Source: an uncultured Desulfobulbus sp. (GTDB lineage Bacteria; Desulfobacterota; Desulfobulbia; Desulfobulbales; Desulfobulbaceae). From it: 64,000 nt of DNA. Numbering within the stretch: position 1 is the first letter of the stretch; each line of letters starts with the position of its first letter. Shown here in pieces: positions 9,028 to 17,692 of the stretch. Made by a program: the position numbers and the translations under genes. The DNA lies in NCBI RefSeq assembly GCF_963665445.1, contig NZ_OY762276.1:1334001-1398000 (forward strand). Reading direction: 5' to 3'. The notes beneath the pieces are model-generated. The model ran no database searches. It worked only from the letters and a program-made list of their open reading frames with translations, and was not told the origin of the DNA.

Positions 9028-9354
9028 TTATATAGCGGGCTTAAATCTATTGCCTTTTGACGCTTGATAAGGTTTGACTTCTTTTTTTATCTGTAGCCCA
9101 ACTTTTTCTGCTGCTACTTTCACGTTGTACCGAAGCTGGAGATTGAGCCAAAATTCGGGTTCAATTCCAAAATATTGCCCCAACCTCAATGCCGTGTCAG
9201 CTGATATCTCTCTTTTTCCACGGATAATCTGGTTTATGCGATTCGGTGGAACATTGAGATCTCTTGCCAATTGAGCCTGTGATATCTCCATAGGCTCCAG
9301 GAACTCTTCGTAGAGGATCTCGCCTGGGGATATGGGAATTAATTTCTCGTCCAT
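9028..9354 (-). CDS. higA: HigA-type antitoxin
   Basis: 108 residues with an XRE-type helix-turn-helix near residues 24-60 (QAQLARDLNVPPNRINQIIRG) and the conserved HigA start around ISPGEIL. It should neutralise HigB and repress the operon by binding the promoter. It follows higB by 7 bases; GAGGT overlapping the higB stop codon serves as ribosome-binding site, so translation is probably coupled. The toxin-first order is typical of higBA loci. Confidence 0.9.
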   Translation of the reverse strand: MDEKLIPISPGEILYEEFLEPMEISQAQLARDLNVPPNRINQIIRGKREISADTALRLGQYFGIEPEFWLNLQLRYNVKVAAEKVGLQIKKEVKPYQASKGNRFKPAI

Positions 9355-9361
9355 TTTTACC

Positions 9362-9640
9362 TCAATGATAATCGACTATCTCGACATTCTGCGCAGCTCC
9401 ATTAATCCATTCGAAGCAGATTCGCCATTGATCGTTAATGCGTATAGAATATTGCCCCTTTCGATCTCCTTTTAGCGATTCTAATCGATTTCCCGGAGGA
9501 ATAAGCAAACTGTCAAGAGATGGATCGGCATTCAAAACTTCCAACTTGATACGAGCTTTTCTTTCGATTTGGTGAAATTTTTTTACACCGTAATCGTTAA
9601 ACAATTTTTCTGTATCTTTGCATTTGAAGGATGCTATCAT
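9362..9640 (-). CDS. higB: HigB-type toxin (RelE/ParE superfamily)
   Basis: 92 residues starting MIASFKCKDTEKLF, with the HigB core LDSLLIPPGNRLESLKGDRKGQYSIRIN and the closing WRICFEW and EIVDYH segments. Members are ribosome-dependent mRNA endonucleases that cut mRNA in the A site. It is the first gene of the higBA pair. The only good promoter seen places the transcription start within about two bases of the ATG, and no ribosome-binding site precedes it, so the message is probably leaderless. Confidence 0.9.
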   Translation of the reverse strand: MIASFKCKDTEKLFNDYGVKKFHQIERKARIKLEVLNADPSLDSLLIPPGNRLESLKGDRKGQYSIRINDQWRICFEWINGAAQNVEIVDYH

Positions 9641-9646
9641 TTTTTT

Positions 9647-9675
9647 ATGATATGACGTGTAACGTCATGCGTCAA
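9647..9675 (-). promoter_or_regulatory. higBA promoter with embedded palindromic operator
   Basis: On the minus strand TTGACG (9675-9670) and TATCAT (9652-9647) are separated by exactly 17 bases. The inverted repeat ATGACG-ttaca-CGTCAT (9668-9652) fills the spacer and overlaps the -10. This is where HigA would be expected to bind for autorepression. The sequence match is direct; the binding is inferred. Confidence 0.7.
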
Positions 9676-9748
9676 TGTGTTTAATCTGTGATTCCTCCTC
9701 AATAGTGTCTATCAGCTTTGAAAAATTTTGATTTTATGGGGTAGGGGG

Positions 9749-9966
9749 TGTCACCGCCGCCCAACTTTTGACCCACCCTGCGCCGATTAGTTGACCCACC
9801 ATCGGTGGTTGCAGCGCTGCAACCTTTTCCTTCTCAAACACCCTCATCCCTTATCTGAAGGGCATTTGAGAAGGAAAAGGTTTTCATTAAATAGCCTCCC
9901 AGGCTCAGAGGGGGAGGATCCGAAAAAAACACCCAGGGTGGGTCAGTTTTTAATCGGTGGTGACAT
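9749..9966. mobile_element. IS21-like miniature inverted-repeat element (MITE)
   Basis: The 218-bp element starts TGTCACCGCCG and ends with the complement of ATGTCACCACCG. Both ends carry internal GACCCACCCTG blocks, and a further TTGACCCACC occurs at 9791-9800, like the multiple terminal repeats of IS21 elements. TAGGGGG occurs immediately before (9742-9748) and after (9967-9973), consistent with a 7-bp target duplication. Inside are an 18-bp perfect palindrome (9807-9824) and a perfect 18-bp inverted repeat (9821-9838 with 9865-9882). No istA or istB is present, so it would need transposase in trans. Confidence 0.7.
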
Positions 9967-10057
9967 TAGGGGGCGGGGAGTGAACTTTGAAACGTCATCT
10001 CAGTACCCTTTATATTTACTTGCTGGATAGAGATCATTTTCTTTTATAGTCACTCAT

Positions 10058-10096
10058 AAAAAAAACAGCCACTCGGCAATTAAGCTAAGTGGCTGT
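10058..10096 (-). terminator. Rho-independent terminator of tRNA-Leu
   Basis: On the minus strand a nine-base stem (ACAGCCACT at 10096-10088, AGTGGCTGT at 10073-10065) is followed by a run of eight T. It lies directly after the tRNA gene. Confidence 0.85.
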
Positions 10097-10104
10097 ATTA
10101 TTGT

Positions 10105-10190
10105 TGGTACCCGGAACGAGAATCGAACTCGTACAGCCGAAGGCCGAGGGATTTTAAGTCCCTTGCGTCTACCAGTTCCGCCATCCGGGC
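10105..10190 (-). tRNA. tRNA-Leu (anticodon UAA)
   Basis: The 86-base gene has acceptor arms GCCCGGA and TCCGGGT, the T-arm loop GTTCGATTC, a long variable arm typical of tRNA-Leu and an anticodon loop CTTAAAA between AGGGA and TCCCT, giving UAA. The 3' CCA is encoded (10107-10105). It has its own promoter and terminator and sits 138 bases from the IS21-like MITE. Confidence 0.97.
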
Positions 10191-10201
10191 AAGGATGGCG
10201 T

Positions 10202-10230
10202 TTTATACACTTCCCGCTCTTCTTTGTCAA
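10202..10230 (-). promoter_or_regulatory. Promoter of tRNA-Leu
   Basis: A perfect TTGACA (10230-10225) and TATAAA (10207-10202) are separated by 17 bases on the minus strand, 11 bases before the mature 5' end of the tRNA. Confidence 0.85.
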
Positions 10231-10361
10231 ACGGAGATATGGGGAGAAGCTTTTGAAGTTCCAGCAGGTTAACGGTGGCATTATTCGAGCCTGATATGCT
10301 ATGGTAGCGCGACTTAAATGCAATTCAAGGAATTGCTTCGTTCCATTTGCCAACTGAGACC

Positions 10362-11348
10362 ATGCGCAAAATCATCATCATTGCCCTTATTTTCCTGGCG
10401 CTTCTTCTCGGCGGTACTCTTGGCTACATGTATCTGGAGAACACCGGTTTCTGGATGGGCATGTATTTAACCATCATCACCGTTTTTACGGTGGGATATG
10501 GTGATATCGTACCTATTCATCCCGCCGGACGGGTATTCACCGTCTTTCTGGTTATCACCAGCGTCAGTTTTGTGATGTATACCTTCAGTAAGATCACGGA
10601 AACCATGATCGAAGGTGAGTTGCGGGGATTGTACAAGAGGAGAAAAATGAACAAGGAGATCGCCCGCTTGCGGGATCATTACATTGTTTGCGGATTTGGC
10701 CGCATCGGCAAGGAGATCTGCAAGATTCTCCTGGAACATCATCGCCCCTTTTTGGTGATCGAAAAAGATGATCAGGAGCTGAAAGCCATTGAAGAGCTCC
10801 AGTATACCTGGCTGAAGGGCGACGCCTCGGATGATGATGTGCTGCAGGCTGCCGGAATCGAACGGGCCAAGGGGCTGGTATCGGTGGTTGCCTCGGATGC
10901 GGACAACCTCTACATTACCCTGACCGCCCGTGGTTTGAACAAGGATCTCTATATCATGGCCCGTTCCAGCGGCGGGGCAGGGGTGCAGACAAAGTTGAAG
11001 CGGGCAGGCGCGACCAAGGTGATCTCGCCCTATTCAATCGGTGCCAGGCGTATGGCCCATCTCATCGTTCGTCCCACGGTGACCGACTTTATCGACCTGA
11101 CCATGCGCGCCGGCGAGCTCGACCTGATTATGGAGGAACTGCGGGTCACTGAAACCTCCCGCCTGGCCGGGAAAAACCTGATCGAATCGGAGATTCGCAA
11201 AAGATACGATGTCATCGTAGTCGCGATCAAGCGCCAGGACGGCACCATGCTCTTTAATCCAAAACCCGACTCGGTGATCATGGGCGACGATATCCTCATC
11301 GTCCTCGGTGCCAGCGAGCACATTATCGGCCTGGGCAAAGAGATGTAA
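10362..11348 (+). CDS. MthK-like potassium channel with RCK (TrkA-N/TrkA-C) domains
   Basis: 328 residues. Two hydrophobic helices (about 3-22 and 48-70) flank a pore helix and the K+ selectivity filter TVGYGD (about 41-46). A cytoplasmic RCK domain follows with the nucleotide-binding motif VCGFGRIGKEI and acidic IEKDDQE, then a TrkA-C domain near the C-terminus. Four subunits would form a ligand-gated K+ channel in the inner membrane. I prefer ATG 10362 to the in-frame TTG 10347 because it begins the first hydrophobic helix directly. Ribosome binding is weak at either start. The gene stands alone. Confidence 0.9.
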   Translation: MRKIIIIALIFLALLLGGTLGYMYLENTGFWMGMYLTIITVFTVGYGDIVPIHPAGRVFTVFLVITSVSFVMYTFSKITETMIEGELRGLYKRRKMNKEIARLRDHYIVCGFGRIGKEICKILLEHHRPFLVIEKDDQELKAIEELQYTWLKGDASDDDVLQAAGIERAKGLVSVVASDADNLYITLTARGLNKDLYIMARSSGGAGVQTKLKRAGATKVISPYSIGARRMAHLIVRPTVTDFIDLTMRAGELDLIMEELRVTETSRLAGKNLIESEIRKRYDVIVVAIKRQDGTMLFNPKPDSVIMGDDILIVLGASEHIIGLGKEM

Positions 11349-11522
11349 ACGTTATTTTTGTGATGCGGTAGTTGTGGGAGAAGGGGCAGGTCACTGGTGC
11401 TCTGCAGAGAGCAGGTGGCAGAGAAACGGAGAAATCTCTTTTCACGCAAAGAGATTTCCCGCCTTTTCCCTGTGCAATAGAGTAATGATCAAGCTACGGA
11501 GCAAATCTAATGCTTGCCTCGC

Positions 11523-12701
11523 TTAAATCGCCCGCACGATATTCAACATTTCACGGACAGCCTTGTCCAGACCAACCATGACCGCGCGACTGATAACCGC
11601 ATGACCGATACTCAGCTCTTCGATAAAGGGCAGGGCGGCAATGGGGGCGGTATTGCGGTAATCAAGACCATGACCGGCATTGACCCGTAAACCGGATTCA
11701 TAGGCAAGTTCTGAGGTCTGCTCGATGAGGTGATACTCCTGTTCCTGCTCCTCTTCCCCCTTGGCGTCACAGTAGCGGCCGGTATGCAGCTCGACAAAGG
11801 TGGCGCCCACATCGAGTGCCGCCTGGATCTGATCCGGATTGGGGTCGACAAAGAGCGATACCGGAATTCCGGCCTTGCGCATCCTGGCAATGGTCTTGGT
11901 CAGTTTCTTGGCGTTGTCAACGACGTCCAGTCCCCCCTCGGTGGTCAATTCCTTTCGTTTTTCCGGCACGAGAGTAATCATATCCGGCACTATATCCAAC
12001 GCAATATCGATAATCTCCGGGGTGTTGGCCATCTCGAGGTTGAGCTTGGTCTTGATTGTCTGCCGCAGCAGGCGGACATCGCGGTCCTGAATGTGACGAC
12101 GGTCTTCACGCAGATGCACGACGATCCCCTCGGCCCCGGCAAGCTCGCATATACCGGCGGCAAGGACAGGATCCGGTTCAGCGCCACCTCGTGCCTGGCG
12201 GACGGTGGCGACATGGTCAACATTGATGGCTAACAAGGGCATCTTGGTTCTCCTTTGGTTGTGCAAGAGCGTAAACAGTTCTTTTTCAAAATCCCACATG
12301 CGGACGGCTTCTTCCTCGGATCGTTCGTGATCGTAGCCGATGAGGTGGAGCAGTCCGTGGATGATCAGTTCGATGATGCGGTGGTGCAGGCTGTGTTTCT
12401 CGGCAACTGCCTCCCGTCGGGCCGTATCGACCGATATGAGAATATCACCGAGCTCGTTGTCCGGCACAGCAAAGCCCGACTCGCCTTCGCTGGCAGGAAA
12501 GGAGAGTACGTTGGTCGGGCCTTGTTTGTGACGGTATTGCTCGTTGTAGGAGGCCATCTCGGTGTCGTCCATGAGCACGACACTGACCTCGGTGTTCTCC
12601 AGGCCGAGCAGGTGCTGCAACTGTTCGGTCCGTTGCTGCAGATAGAAGGCGTTGATCGATTGCCCCTTGAGCGATGGGCTGAGGCTGAAATGGACGGGCA
12701 T
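11523..12701 (-). CDS. ybeY-pdxJ: YbeY-PdxJ fusion (16S rRNA maturation endoribonuclease plus pyridoxine 5'-phosphate synthase)
   Basis: 392 residues in one open frame. Residues 1-153 are a full-length YbeY with the zinc motif [11 protein letters not shown], which acts in 16S rRNA 3' processing and ribosome quality control. Residues 154-392 are a complete PdxJ ([45 protein letters not shown]), which joins 1-deoxyxylulose 5-phosphate and 3-amino-2-oxopropyl phosphate to make vitamin B6. The PdxJ part begins with ATG (12242-12240) preceded at 7 bases by AGGAGA, so a separate PdxJ could also be made. The ybeY start has AAGGAGG inside the 3' end of phoH, two bases upstream in gene spacing, pointing to one operon. 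Confidence 0.93.
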   Translation of the reverse strand: MPVHFSLSPSLKGQSINAFYLQQRTEQLQHLLGLENTEVSVVLMDDTEMASYNEQYRHKQGPTNVLSFPASEGESGFAVPDNELGDILISVDTARREAVAEKHSLHHRIIELIIHGLLHLIGYDHERSEEEAVRMWDFEKELFTLLHNQRRTKMPLLAINVDHVATVRQARGGAEPDPVLAAGICELAGAEGIVVHLREDRRHIQDRDVRLLRQTIKTKLNLEMANTPEIIDIALDIVPDMITLVPEKRKELTTEGGLDVVDNAKKLTKTIARMRKAGIPVSLFVDPNPDQIQAALDVGATFVELHTGRYCDAKGEEEQEQEYHLIEQTSELAYESGLRVNAGHGLDYRNTAPIAALPFIEELSIGHAVISRAVMVGLDKAVREMLNIVRAI

Positions 12702-12703
12702 GC

Positions 12704-13708
12704 TCAGGCCTCCTTTTCCTTGGTTGTCTGGCGGGTCACCTCCTGCTGTTCGTAGGCATGGATGATCTCCTGGACCAGCGGGTGGCGGACCACATCGGAT
12801 TTGGCGAAGTGACGGAAGGCGATCCCCTTGATACCGGTGAGGATTTTCTCTGCCTGGATCAGGCCCGACTTCTGGCTGCCGGGGAGGTCGATCTGGGTGA
12901 TGTCGCCGGTGATCACCGCCTGTGAGTCAAAACCGATGCGGGTTAAAAACATCTTCATCTGCTCGCGGGTCGTGTTCTGGGCCTCGTCGAGGATGATGAA
13001 GGCATTGTTCAGGGTGCGGCCGCGCATGAAGGCGAGCGGGGCCACCTCGATCACTCCGCGCTCGGTCAGTTCCTGGGTGCGTTCCTGGCCGAGCATGTCA
13101 TTGATCGCATCGGTCAGGGGGCGCAGGTAGGGATCGACCTTCTGCGCCATGTCCCCGGGAAGAAAACCGAGTTTTTCTCCGGCCTCCACCGCGGGGCGGG
13201 TGAGGATGATTTTAGAGACCTGCTCCTTGGCCAGTGCCGAAACCGCCATGGCCACGGCCAGGTAGGTCTTGCCAGTTCCCGCTGGGCCGATACCGAAGAC
13301 GATATCGTGCTCACGGATCGCCTCGATGTAGAGTTTCTGGTTGACCGATTTTGGCGAAATCACCCGTTTGCGCGAGGTGATGCAGACCTTATCAAGAAAG
13401 ATCTCCTCCAGCCGTGCCTGGGGGGAAGATTCCAATATCTTGACCCCAAAGGCGATGTCCTGGCTGAACACCGGGTAGCCTTTGAGCAAAAGCCCGTACA
13501 TCTGTTCAAGGGTAGAGGCTGCCAGTTCGACCGCATGTCCTCGCCCCTGGATCTGCACCTCATTGCCGCGGGCGTTGATGGCCACGCCAGTGGCCTGTTC
13601 TATGGTGTGCAGGTTACGATTGAGATCGCCAAAGAGTTGCTGGGCGACCCGGTTATCGGCAAAGGTGAGTTCCCTGGTGGTTTCCAGATTGAGTGCAGCC
13701 GGCTTCAC
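12704..13708 (-). CDS. phoH: PhoH family ATPase (YbeZ-like)
   Basis: 334 residues. The P-loop [10 protein letters not shown] lies near residues 143-152, followed by the PhoH motifs [19 protein letters not shown] and [11 protein letters not shown] (Walker B) and [10 protein letters not shown]. An N-terminal KH-like segment precedes the ATPase core. PhoH/YbeZ is an ATPase linked to RNA metabolism and is normally next to ybeY, as here. The start is GTG at 13708, with GGAG nine bases upstream; the DsbA-like gene stops one base before it (TAAGGTG). It is followed after 2 bases by the ybeY-pdxJ fusion. Confidence 0.93.
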   Translation of the reverse strand: MKPAALNLETTRELTFADNRVAQQLFGDLNRNLHTIEQATGVAINARGNEVQIQGRGHAVELAASTLEQMYGLLLKGYPVFSQDIAFGVKILESSPQARLEEIFLDKVCITSRKRVISPKSVNQKLYIEAIREHDIVFGIGPAGTGKTYLAVAMAVSALAKEQVSKIILTRPAVEAGEKLGFLPGDMAQKVDPYLRPLTDAINDMLGQERTQELTERGVIEVAPLAFMRGRTLNNAFIILDEAQNTTREQMKMFLTRIGFDSQAVITGDITQIDLPGSQKSGLIQAEKILTGIKGIAFRHFAKSDVVRHPLVQEIIHAYEQQEVTRQTTKEKEA

Positions 13709-13709
13709 C

Positions 13710-14573
13710 TTATTTGGCTCCAGCGGCGGCTACGGCCTCATCCACCATTTTCTGCATGCCCGCAAGAGAGCGGTCACGGACCGGCCTGGTATTGATGAAC
13801 AGAGACGGCGTTGCGGTTATATCGGCGGTTTGTGCATCGGTGGCATCCTTGTTCAGTTGGGCCTGGACCTCGGGGCTGACCAGGTCGGCATGGAATTTTT
13901 CCATATTCAGACCGATGTGCTTGGCGGTTTCTTCGACCACGGTGTCGGTCCAATCCTTGACCTGAAACAGAGCATCATGCATTTCCCAGAATTTTCCCTG
14001 GCGCTGGGCGGCAATGGAGGCAAGCGCGGCTGATTCCGCATAGGGGTGCATGGGGAGCGGCATGTGCTTGAAGACGATGCGCAGCTTGTCCTGGTTCTGT
14101 GCCAAAAGCTGGGTCAGCGCCGGTTCAAGGCGGCCGCACCAAGGACATTCAAAATCTGAGAATAAAATAAGGGTTACCGGGGCATCGATCTTGCCGCGGA
14201 CCGGAGCCCCGCTGACATCGATATCCTGGTTAAAACTGATGTCCACTGCACTGTAGGTCTTGGCTTGGGCATCGGCTAAAAAGAGTATGTCGCCGCGGGC
14301 GGAGATATCAATGGCACGCACCCCGGGAGCGACCGGCATCACCCCCAGCGGTCTGCCGTTCGGTGCAAAGATGTATACTTTGGCGTCGTCGCCCAGGATG
14401 AAAACTCGTTTGTTATCAAGCGACTGAGTCAGGTCAACCGGTTTGGCCGGGATCGGCCAGGTCACATCCACCGACCAGTTGAGATTGCCGGCGGAGTTGC
14501 TAGTTGGGGCTGCCAGGGCAGAAGTCGCGAGAGGGAGCAGCATGGCTGCGGAGAGAACAATTTTTTTCAGCAT
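13710..14573 (-). CDS. DsbA/DsbC-like thioredoxin-fold protein with an N-terminal extension, exported
   Basis: 287 residues from ATG 14573. A signal peptide (MLKKIVLSAAMLLPLATSALA) directs it to the periplasm. Residues 25-120 resemble a beta-rich segment of repeated short strands (VFILGDDAKVYIFAPNG). Residues 120-287 are a thioredoxin-fold DsbA-like domain with the redox pair C143-P-W-C146 and the cis-proline segment TATPSLFIN. It probably oxidises or isomerises disulfides, perhaps for c-type cytochromes. The open frame extends upstream to 14876, but that part lacks coding character. It is the first gene of an operon with phoH and ybeY-pdxJ. Confidence 0.88.
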   Translation of the reverse strand: MLKKIVLSAAMLLPLATSALAAPTSNSAGNLNWSVDVTWPIPAKPVDLTQSLDNKRVFILGDDAKVYIFAPNGRPLGVMPVAPGVRAIDISARGDILFLADAQAKTYSAVDISFNQDIDVSGAPVRGKIDAPVTLILFSDFECPWCGRLEPALTQLLAQNQDKLRIVFKHMPLPMHPYAESAALASIAAQRQGKFWEMHDALFQVKDWTDTVVEETAKHIGLNMEKFHADLVSPEVQAQLNKDATDAQTADITATPSLFINTRPVRDRSLAGMQKMVDEAVAAAGAK

Positions 14574-14915
14574 GGAGAATTCGTATCCTTGTGCGGAACG
14601 GGTTATGTGAGGGGGGAGCGTGTCCCCTTGACAGGTAAAAAATGTAGTTAAGCGTATCTCTCTGAAATTACAGGGAGATGGACAAGTATTCTCATGAATG
14701 TCCCACACTATAATGGTAGCGACGGTAATACGCAAGCGCCAAGCCGCATCAGCACTTTTGCACAGGTGTTCTGGAGGTCCAAGGTTATGGATCTCCTCCC
14801 CCCTGTTCCTTTGGAGGTGAGGGCAAGGAGCGGTTATGGAGAAAATTTGGCAGGAGCAGGGGGAGAAATCGGCCATGATTTACTGATCTCCTTGAAAACA
14901 TGATGTTTTGAAAAA

Positions 14916-14967
14916 ACACTACATGTTGCATTCTTTATTGTTGATGCTCTCTATATGTTGTGATAAT
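14916..14967 (+). promoter_or_regulatory. Tandem NrdR boxes overlapping the nrdJ promoter
   Basis: Two 16-base boxes, ACACTACATGTTGCAT at 14916-14931 and TCTCTATATGTTGTGA at 14948-14963, match the NrdR consensus core CwAtATaTwG. They are offset by 32 bases (three helical turns), the usual NrdR arrangement. Box 2 overlaps an extended -10 (TG-T-GATAAT, 14959-14967), with a weak TTGTTG -35 at 14938-14943. A stable hairpin (GGCCAGG/CCTGGCC, 14989-15011) follows in the leader. NrdR itself is not encoded in the window. Confidence 0.75.
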
Positions 14968-15136
14968 CTGCCGCTGCCAAAATTTGCAGGCCAGGGCATT
15001 TTTTCCTGGCCGCCATCTCGTTTACAAGGCCGTTGCCGCGGGGTTTTGCGGTGAGCCTGTCATTCATAATCGGGCGCTCGTTCCCGTTAGATTACCCAGA
15101 GAAGTAGACCAAATGAATACTAGCAAAGAGGAAAAC

Positions 15137-17308
15137 ATGACCAGAAGCATCACCCGTCAGCAACTCACCGAAACCGCAGAGACCGTTCTCGAGAGGAGGT
15201 ACTACCTGAAGGATGCAGAGGGCAAACCGCTGGAAAATTGGGAAACCCTTTGCCGCCGGGTCAGCAACGCCGTGGCCCTGGTCGATCAGGATCAGCCGGA
15301 CTATGAGGGGTTGGCCGATCGTTTCTTCAACATGATCTACTACCTCGATTTTCTGCCCAATTCGCCCTGCCTGATGAACGCCGGCACTGATTTGGGGCAG
15401 CTTTCCGCATGCTTTGTCCTGCCGGTGGAAGACTCGATGGACGGGATCTTCACATCGATCCGCAACGGTGCGCTGGTACACAAGACGGGTGGCGGTACCG
15501 GATATTCCTTCTCTCGCCTGCGCCCGAAAAATTCGGCAGTGCGCTCCACCCAGGGGGTGGCCTCGGGCCCGTTGAGCTTTGCCGCGGTCTTTGATGCCGC
15601 CACCGAGACCATCAAACAGGGCGGCAAGCGCCGGGGCGCCAACATGGGCGTGCTGCGGGTGGATCATCCCGATATCATGCAGTTCATTGTCGCCAAGCAA
15701 GATCAGACCCGGTACACCAACTTCAATTTCAGCGTTGCCATCACCGATCTGTTCATGGAGGCAGTGAAAAACGACGAGGAGTACGACCTGATCGATCCGT
15801 CCAACGGCCGGGTGATCGAATCACTGCAGGCGCGTGAAGTCTTTGATAAGATAATCGATCTTGCCTGGCACAACGGGGAGCCCGGCGTCCTGTTCATCGA
15901 TGCCGCCAACCGCGACAACTCCACCCCTCAGTTGGGTAAGTTCGAGGCCACCAACCCTTGCGGCGAGCAGTGGCTGCTGCCCTACGAGTCCTGCAATCTG
16001 GGCTCGATCAATTTGGGCCAGTACGTCACGGATGGCAAGGTCGACTACGAACGTCTGGGCGAAACCGCCCGTCTTGCGGTGCGTTTTCTCGATAACGTCA
16101 TCGACTGCAATCGGTTTCCCATTCCAGAAATTGCCGAGATGACGCAGAAGACGCGGAAGGTGGGATTGGGCATCATGGGCATGCACGACATGCTCATTCA
16201 ACTGGAGTTGCCCTACGGCAGCGATGAGGGGCGTGCGGCCTCGGCCGAGGTCATGGCCTTCATCCGCAAGGAAGCCGAAGCTGCCTCCATTTCCCTGGCT
16301 GCCATGAAAGGGCCCTTTCCAGCCTACGACAAGACCTTCAACAAGTACCCGCCCCGTCGCAACGCCGCGCTGACCTCGATCCAGCCCACCGGTACGGTCT
16401 CGATGATCGCGGACTGCGCCTCCGGCTGCGAGCCCTATTTTTCCATCGTCATGATCAAGAACGTCATGGACGGCGATCGCCTGCTGATGGTCAACAAACT
16501 CTTTGAAAAGGTGGCCCGTAACGAGGGGTTTTACTCCTCCGAGCTGATGGAGAAGGTCGCCTCCTCCGGCACGGTCATCGGTCATAAGGAAATTCCCGAG
16601 CGTTGGCAGGAAATTTTTCGCACCGCCCAGGATATCAGCCCGGAGCAGCACATTCGCATGCAGGGCATTCTCCAGAAAAGCGGGGTCGATTCCTCAATCA
16701 GCAAAACCATCAACCTGCCGTCTTCGGCCACCCAGGACGATGTGCGCACCTCCTACATGCTCGGTTTCGAGCTCGGCTGTAAGGGCTTGACCGTCTACCG
16801 TGACGGCTCCCGCGACCACCAGGTGCTCAACACCGTATCCTCCAGCCCGGACAAGACCGCGGTTGCCTCTTCACAGGGCCTGGTGCAGAAGGCCACCCTG
16901 CCCGATGTGCTGAGCGCCAAGCGGTATCGTCTCAAGGATATCAACCAGGAGACCATTTATCTCATCGTCTGCTTCGACGAGGATGAAAAACCGATGGAGG
17001 TCTTTGCCAAGTTCCCCTTTGATAATCGTGTGGATTTGAAGGATAAATCCACCATGTGGACCACCACCTGCCGTTTGGTGTCTTTGGCGCTGCGTTACCA
17101 GATTCCCATGGACGAGATCATCAAGCAGCTTGATCGCTCTTCCGGCCATATGCTTGATCTGCCGGCTCAGCTCGGCAAGCTGTTGAAATCGTTCATGGCC
17201 GCGACCCAGCATGGCTTTGCTTCGGTCTGCCCGGAGTGTCAGGGGAAATTGGTGTTTGAGGAGGGGTGCGAGGTTTGCCGGGATTGCGGATATTCGAAGT
17301 GTTCGTGA
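15137..17308 (+). CDS. nrdJ: Adenosylcobalamin-dependent (class II) ribonucleoside-diphosphate reductase
   Basis: 723 residues from ATG 15137, which has AGAGG six bases upstream; in-frame ATG 15113 has no such site. The conserved blocks are FLPNSPCLMNAG, GGGTGYSFSRLRP, KRRGANMG, NPCGEQ and CNLGSINL (active-site region), QPTGTVS and GLTVYRDGSR, ending with a Cys-rich zinc-ribbon tail (CPECQG and CRDCGYSKCS). This enzyme reduces ribonucleotides using a B12-derived radical and works with or without oxygen. Tandem NrdR boxes upstream suggest repression when deoxynucleotides are plentiful. The gene is monocistronic as far as visible. Confidence 0.96.
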   Translation: MTRSITRQQLTETAETVLERRYYLKDAEGKPLENWETLCRRVSNAVALVDQDQPDYEGLADRFFNMIYYLDFLPNSPCLMNAGTDLGQLSACFVLPVEDSMDGIFTSIRNGALVHKTGGGTGYSFSRLRPKNSAVRSTQGVASGPLSFAAVFDAATETIKQGGKRRGANMGVLRVDHPDIMQFIVAKQDQTRYTNFNFSVAITDLFMEAVKNDEEYDLIDPSNGRVIESLQAREVFDKIIDLAWHNGEPGVLFIDAANRDNSTPQLGKFEATNPCGEQWLLPYESCNLGSINLGQYVTDGKVDYERLGETARLAVRFLDNVIDCNRFPIPEIAEMTQKTRKVGLGIMGMHDMLIQLELPYGSDEGRAASAEVMAFIRKEAEAASISLAAMKGPFPAYDKTFNKYPPRRNAALTSIQPTGTVSMIADCASGCEPYFSIVMIKNVMDGDRLLMVNKLFEKVARNEGFYSSELMEKVASSGTVIGHKEIPERWQEIFRTAQDISPEQHIRMQGILQKSGVDSSISKTINLPSSATQDDVRTSYMLGFELGCKGLTVYRDGSRDHQVLNTVSSSPDKTAVASSQGLVQKATLPDVLSAKRYRLKDINQETIYLIVCFDEDEKPMEVFAKFPFDNRVDLKDKSTMWTTTCRLVSLALRYQIPMDEIIKQLDRSSGHMLDLPAQLGKLLKSFMAATQHGFASVCPECQGKLVFEEGCEVCRDCGYSKCS

Positions 17309-17518
17309 TGAAGCCCGCTCCAGCATTGGAACGTCAACGACTTGGTGCCGGCCGCGAATCAGCGCGCAAGGAATATTTACTTCCGAGTCCTTGGCCCGAG
17401 CTGTAAATAAGGCCAAGGACTTCGCCATCAAGGAGGGCAGGGGGTACGTTCAACTCGGGCCGGTAACGCCGCGCGCAACGAAACGTCACCTCGCTTTTCT
17501 CCGGTTCTTTTCCCCTTT

Positions 17519-17547
17519 CCCCACCCTGCGGGAGGGGGATTCTTTTT
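17519..17547 (+). terminator. Possible terminator downstream of nrdJ
   Basis: CCCC-a-CCC and GGG-a-GGGG arms around TGC, followed by GATTCTTTTT. It lies about 210 bases after the nrdJ stop, so assignment is tentative. The rest of 17309-17639 shows no gene. Confidence 0.4.
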
Positions 17548-17639
17548 CCTGTTCAAGAAGAGAAAGGGGCGCAAAGCGATTATCGTGGAAGCTTTCTGCA
17601 CACACGGCACATGAAGTGTGGAGGGAACCGAAATTTCTG

Positions 17640-17670
17640 CTTGTCAGGCTACCTCTTGTAGCCTGACAAG
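17640..17670. repeat. Perfect 13-bp inverted repeat between convergent genes
   Basis: CTTGTCAGGCTAC (17640-17652) and GTAGCCTGACAAG (17658-17670) flank a five-base loop. It lies between nrdJ (plus) and the PEP-CTERM gene (minus), 22 bases after the latter's stop. There is no T-run on either side. It could stabilise transcript ends or act as a bidirectional terminator. Confidence 0.6.
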
Positions 17671-17692
17671 TGATGGATTGGGTTCTTCGGGG

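Noticed and set aside
8772..9035. 87-residue plus-strand ORF after the binding protein
   Set aside because: Overlaps the end of the preceding gene, lacks a ribosome-binding site and shows no domain.
13710..14876. Longer 388-residue form of the DsbA-like protein
   Set aside because: The extra N-terminal 101 residues have no domain and would bury the clear signal peptide that starts at 14573.
14968..15113. Cobalamin riboswitch upstream of the B12-dependent nrdJ
   Set aside because: A stable hairpin is present, but I could not find the conserved B12 box or the usual multi-arm core.
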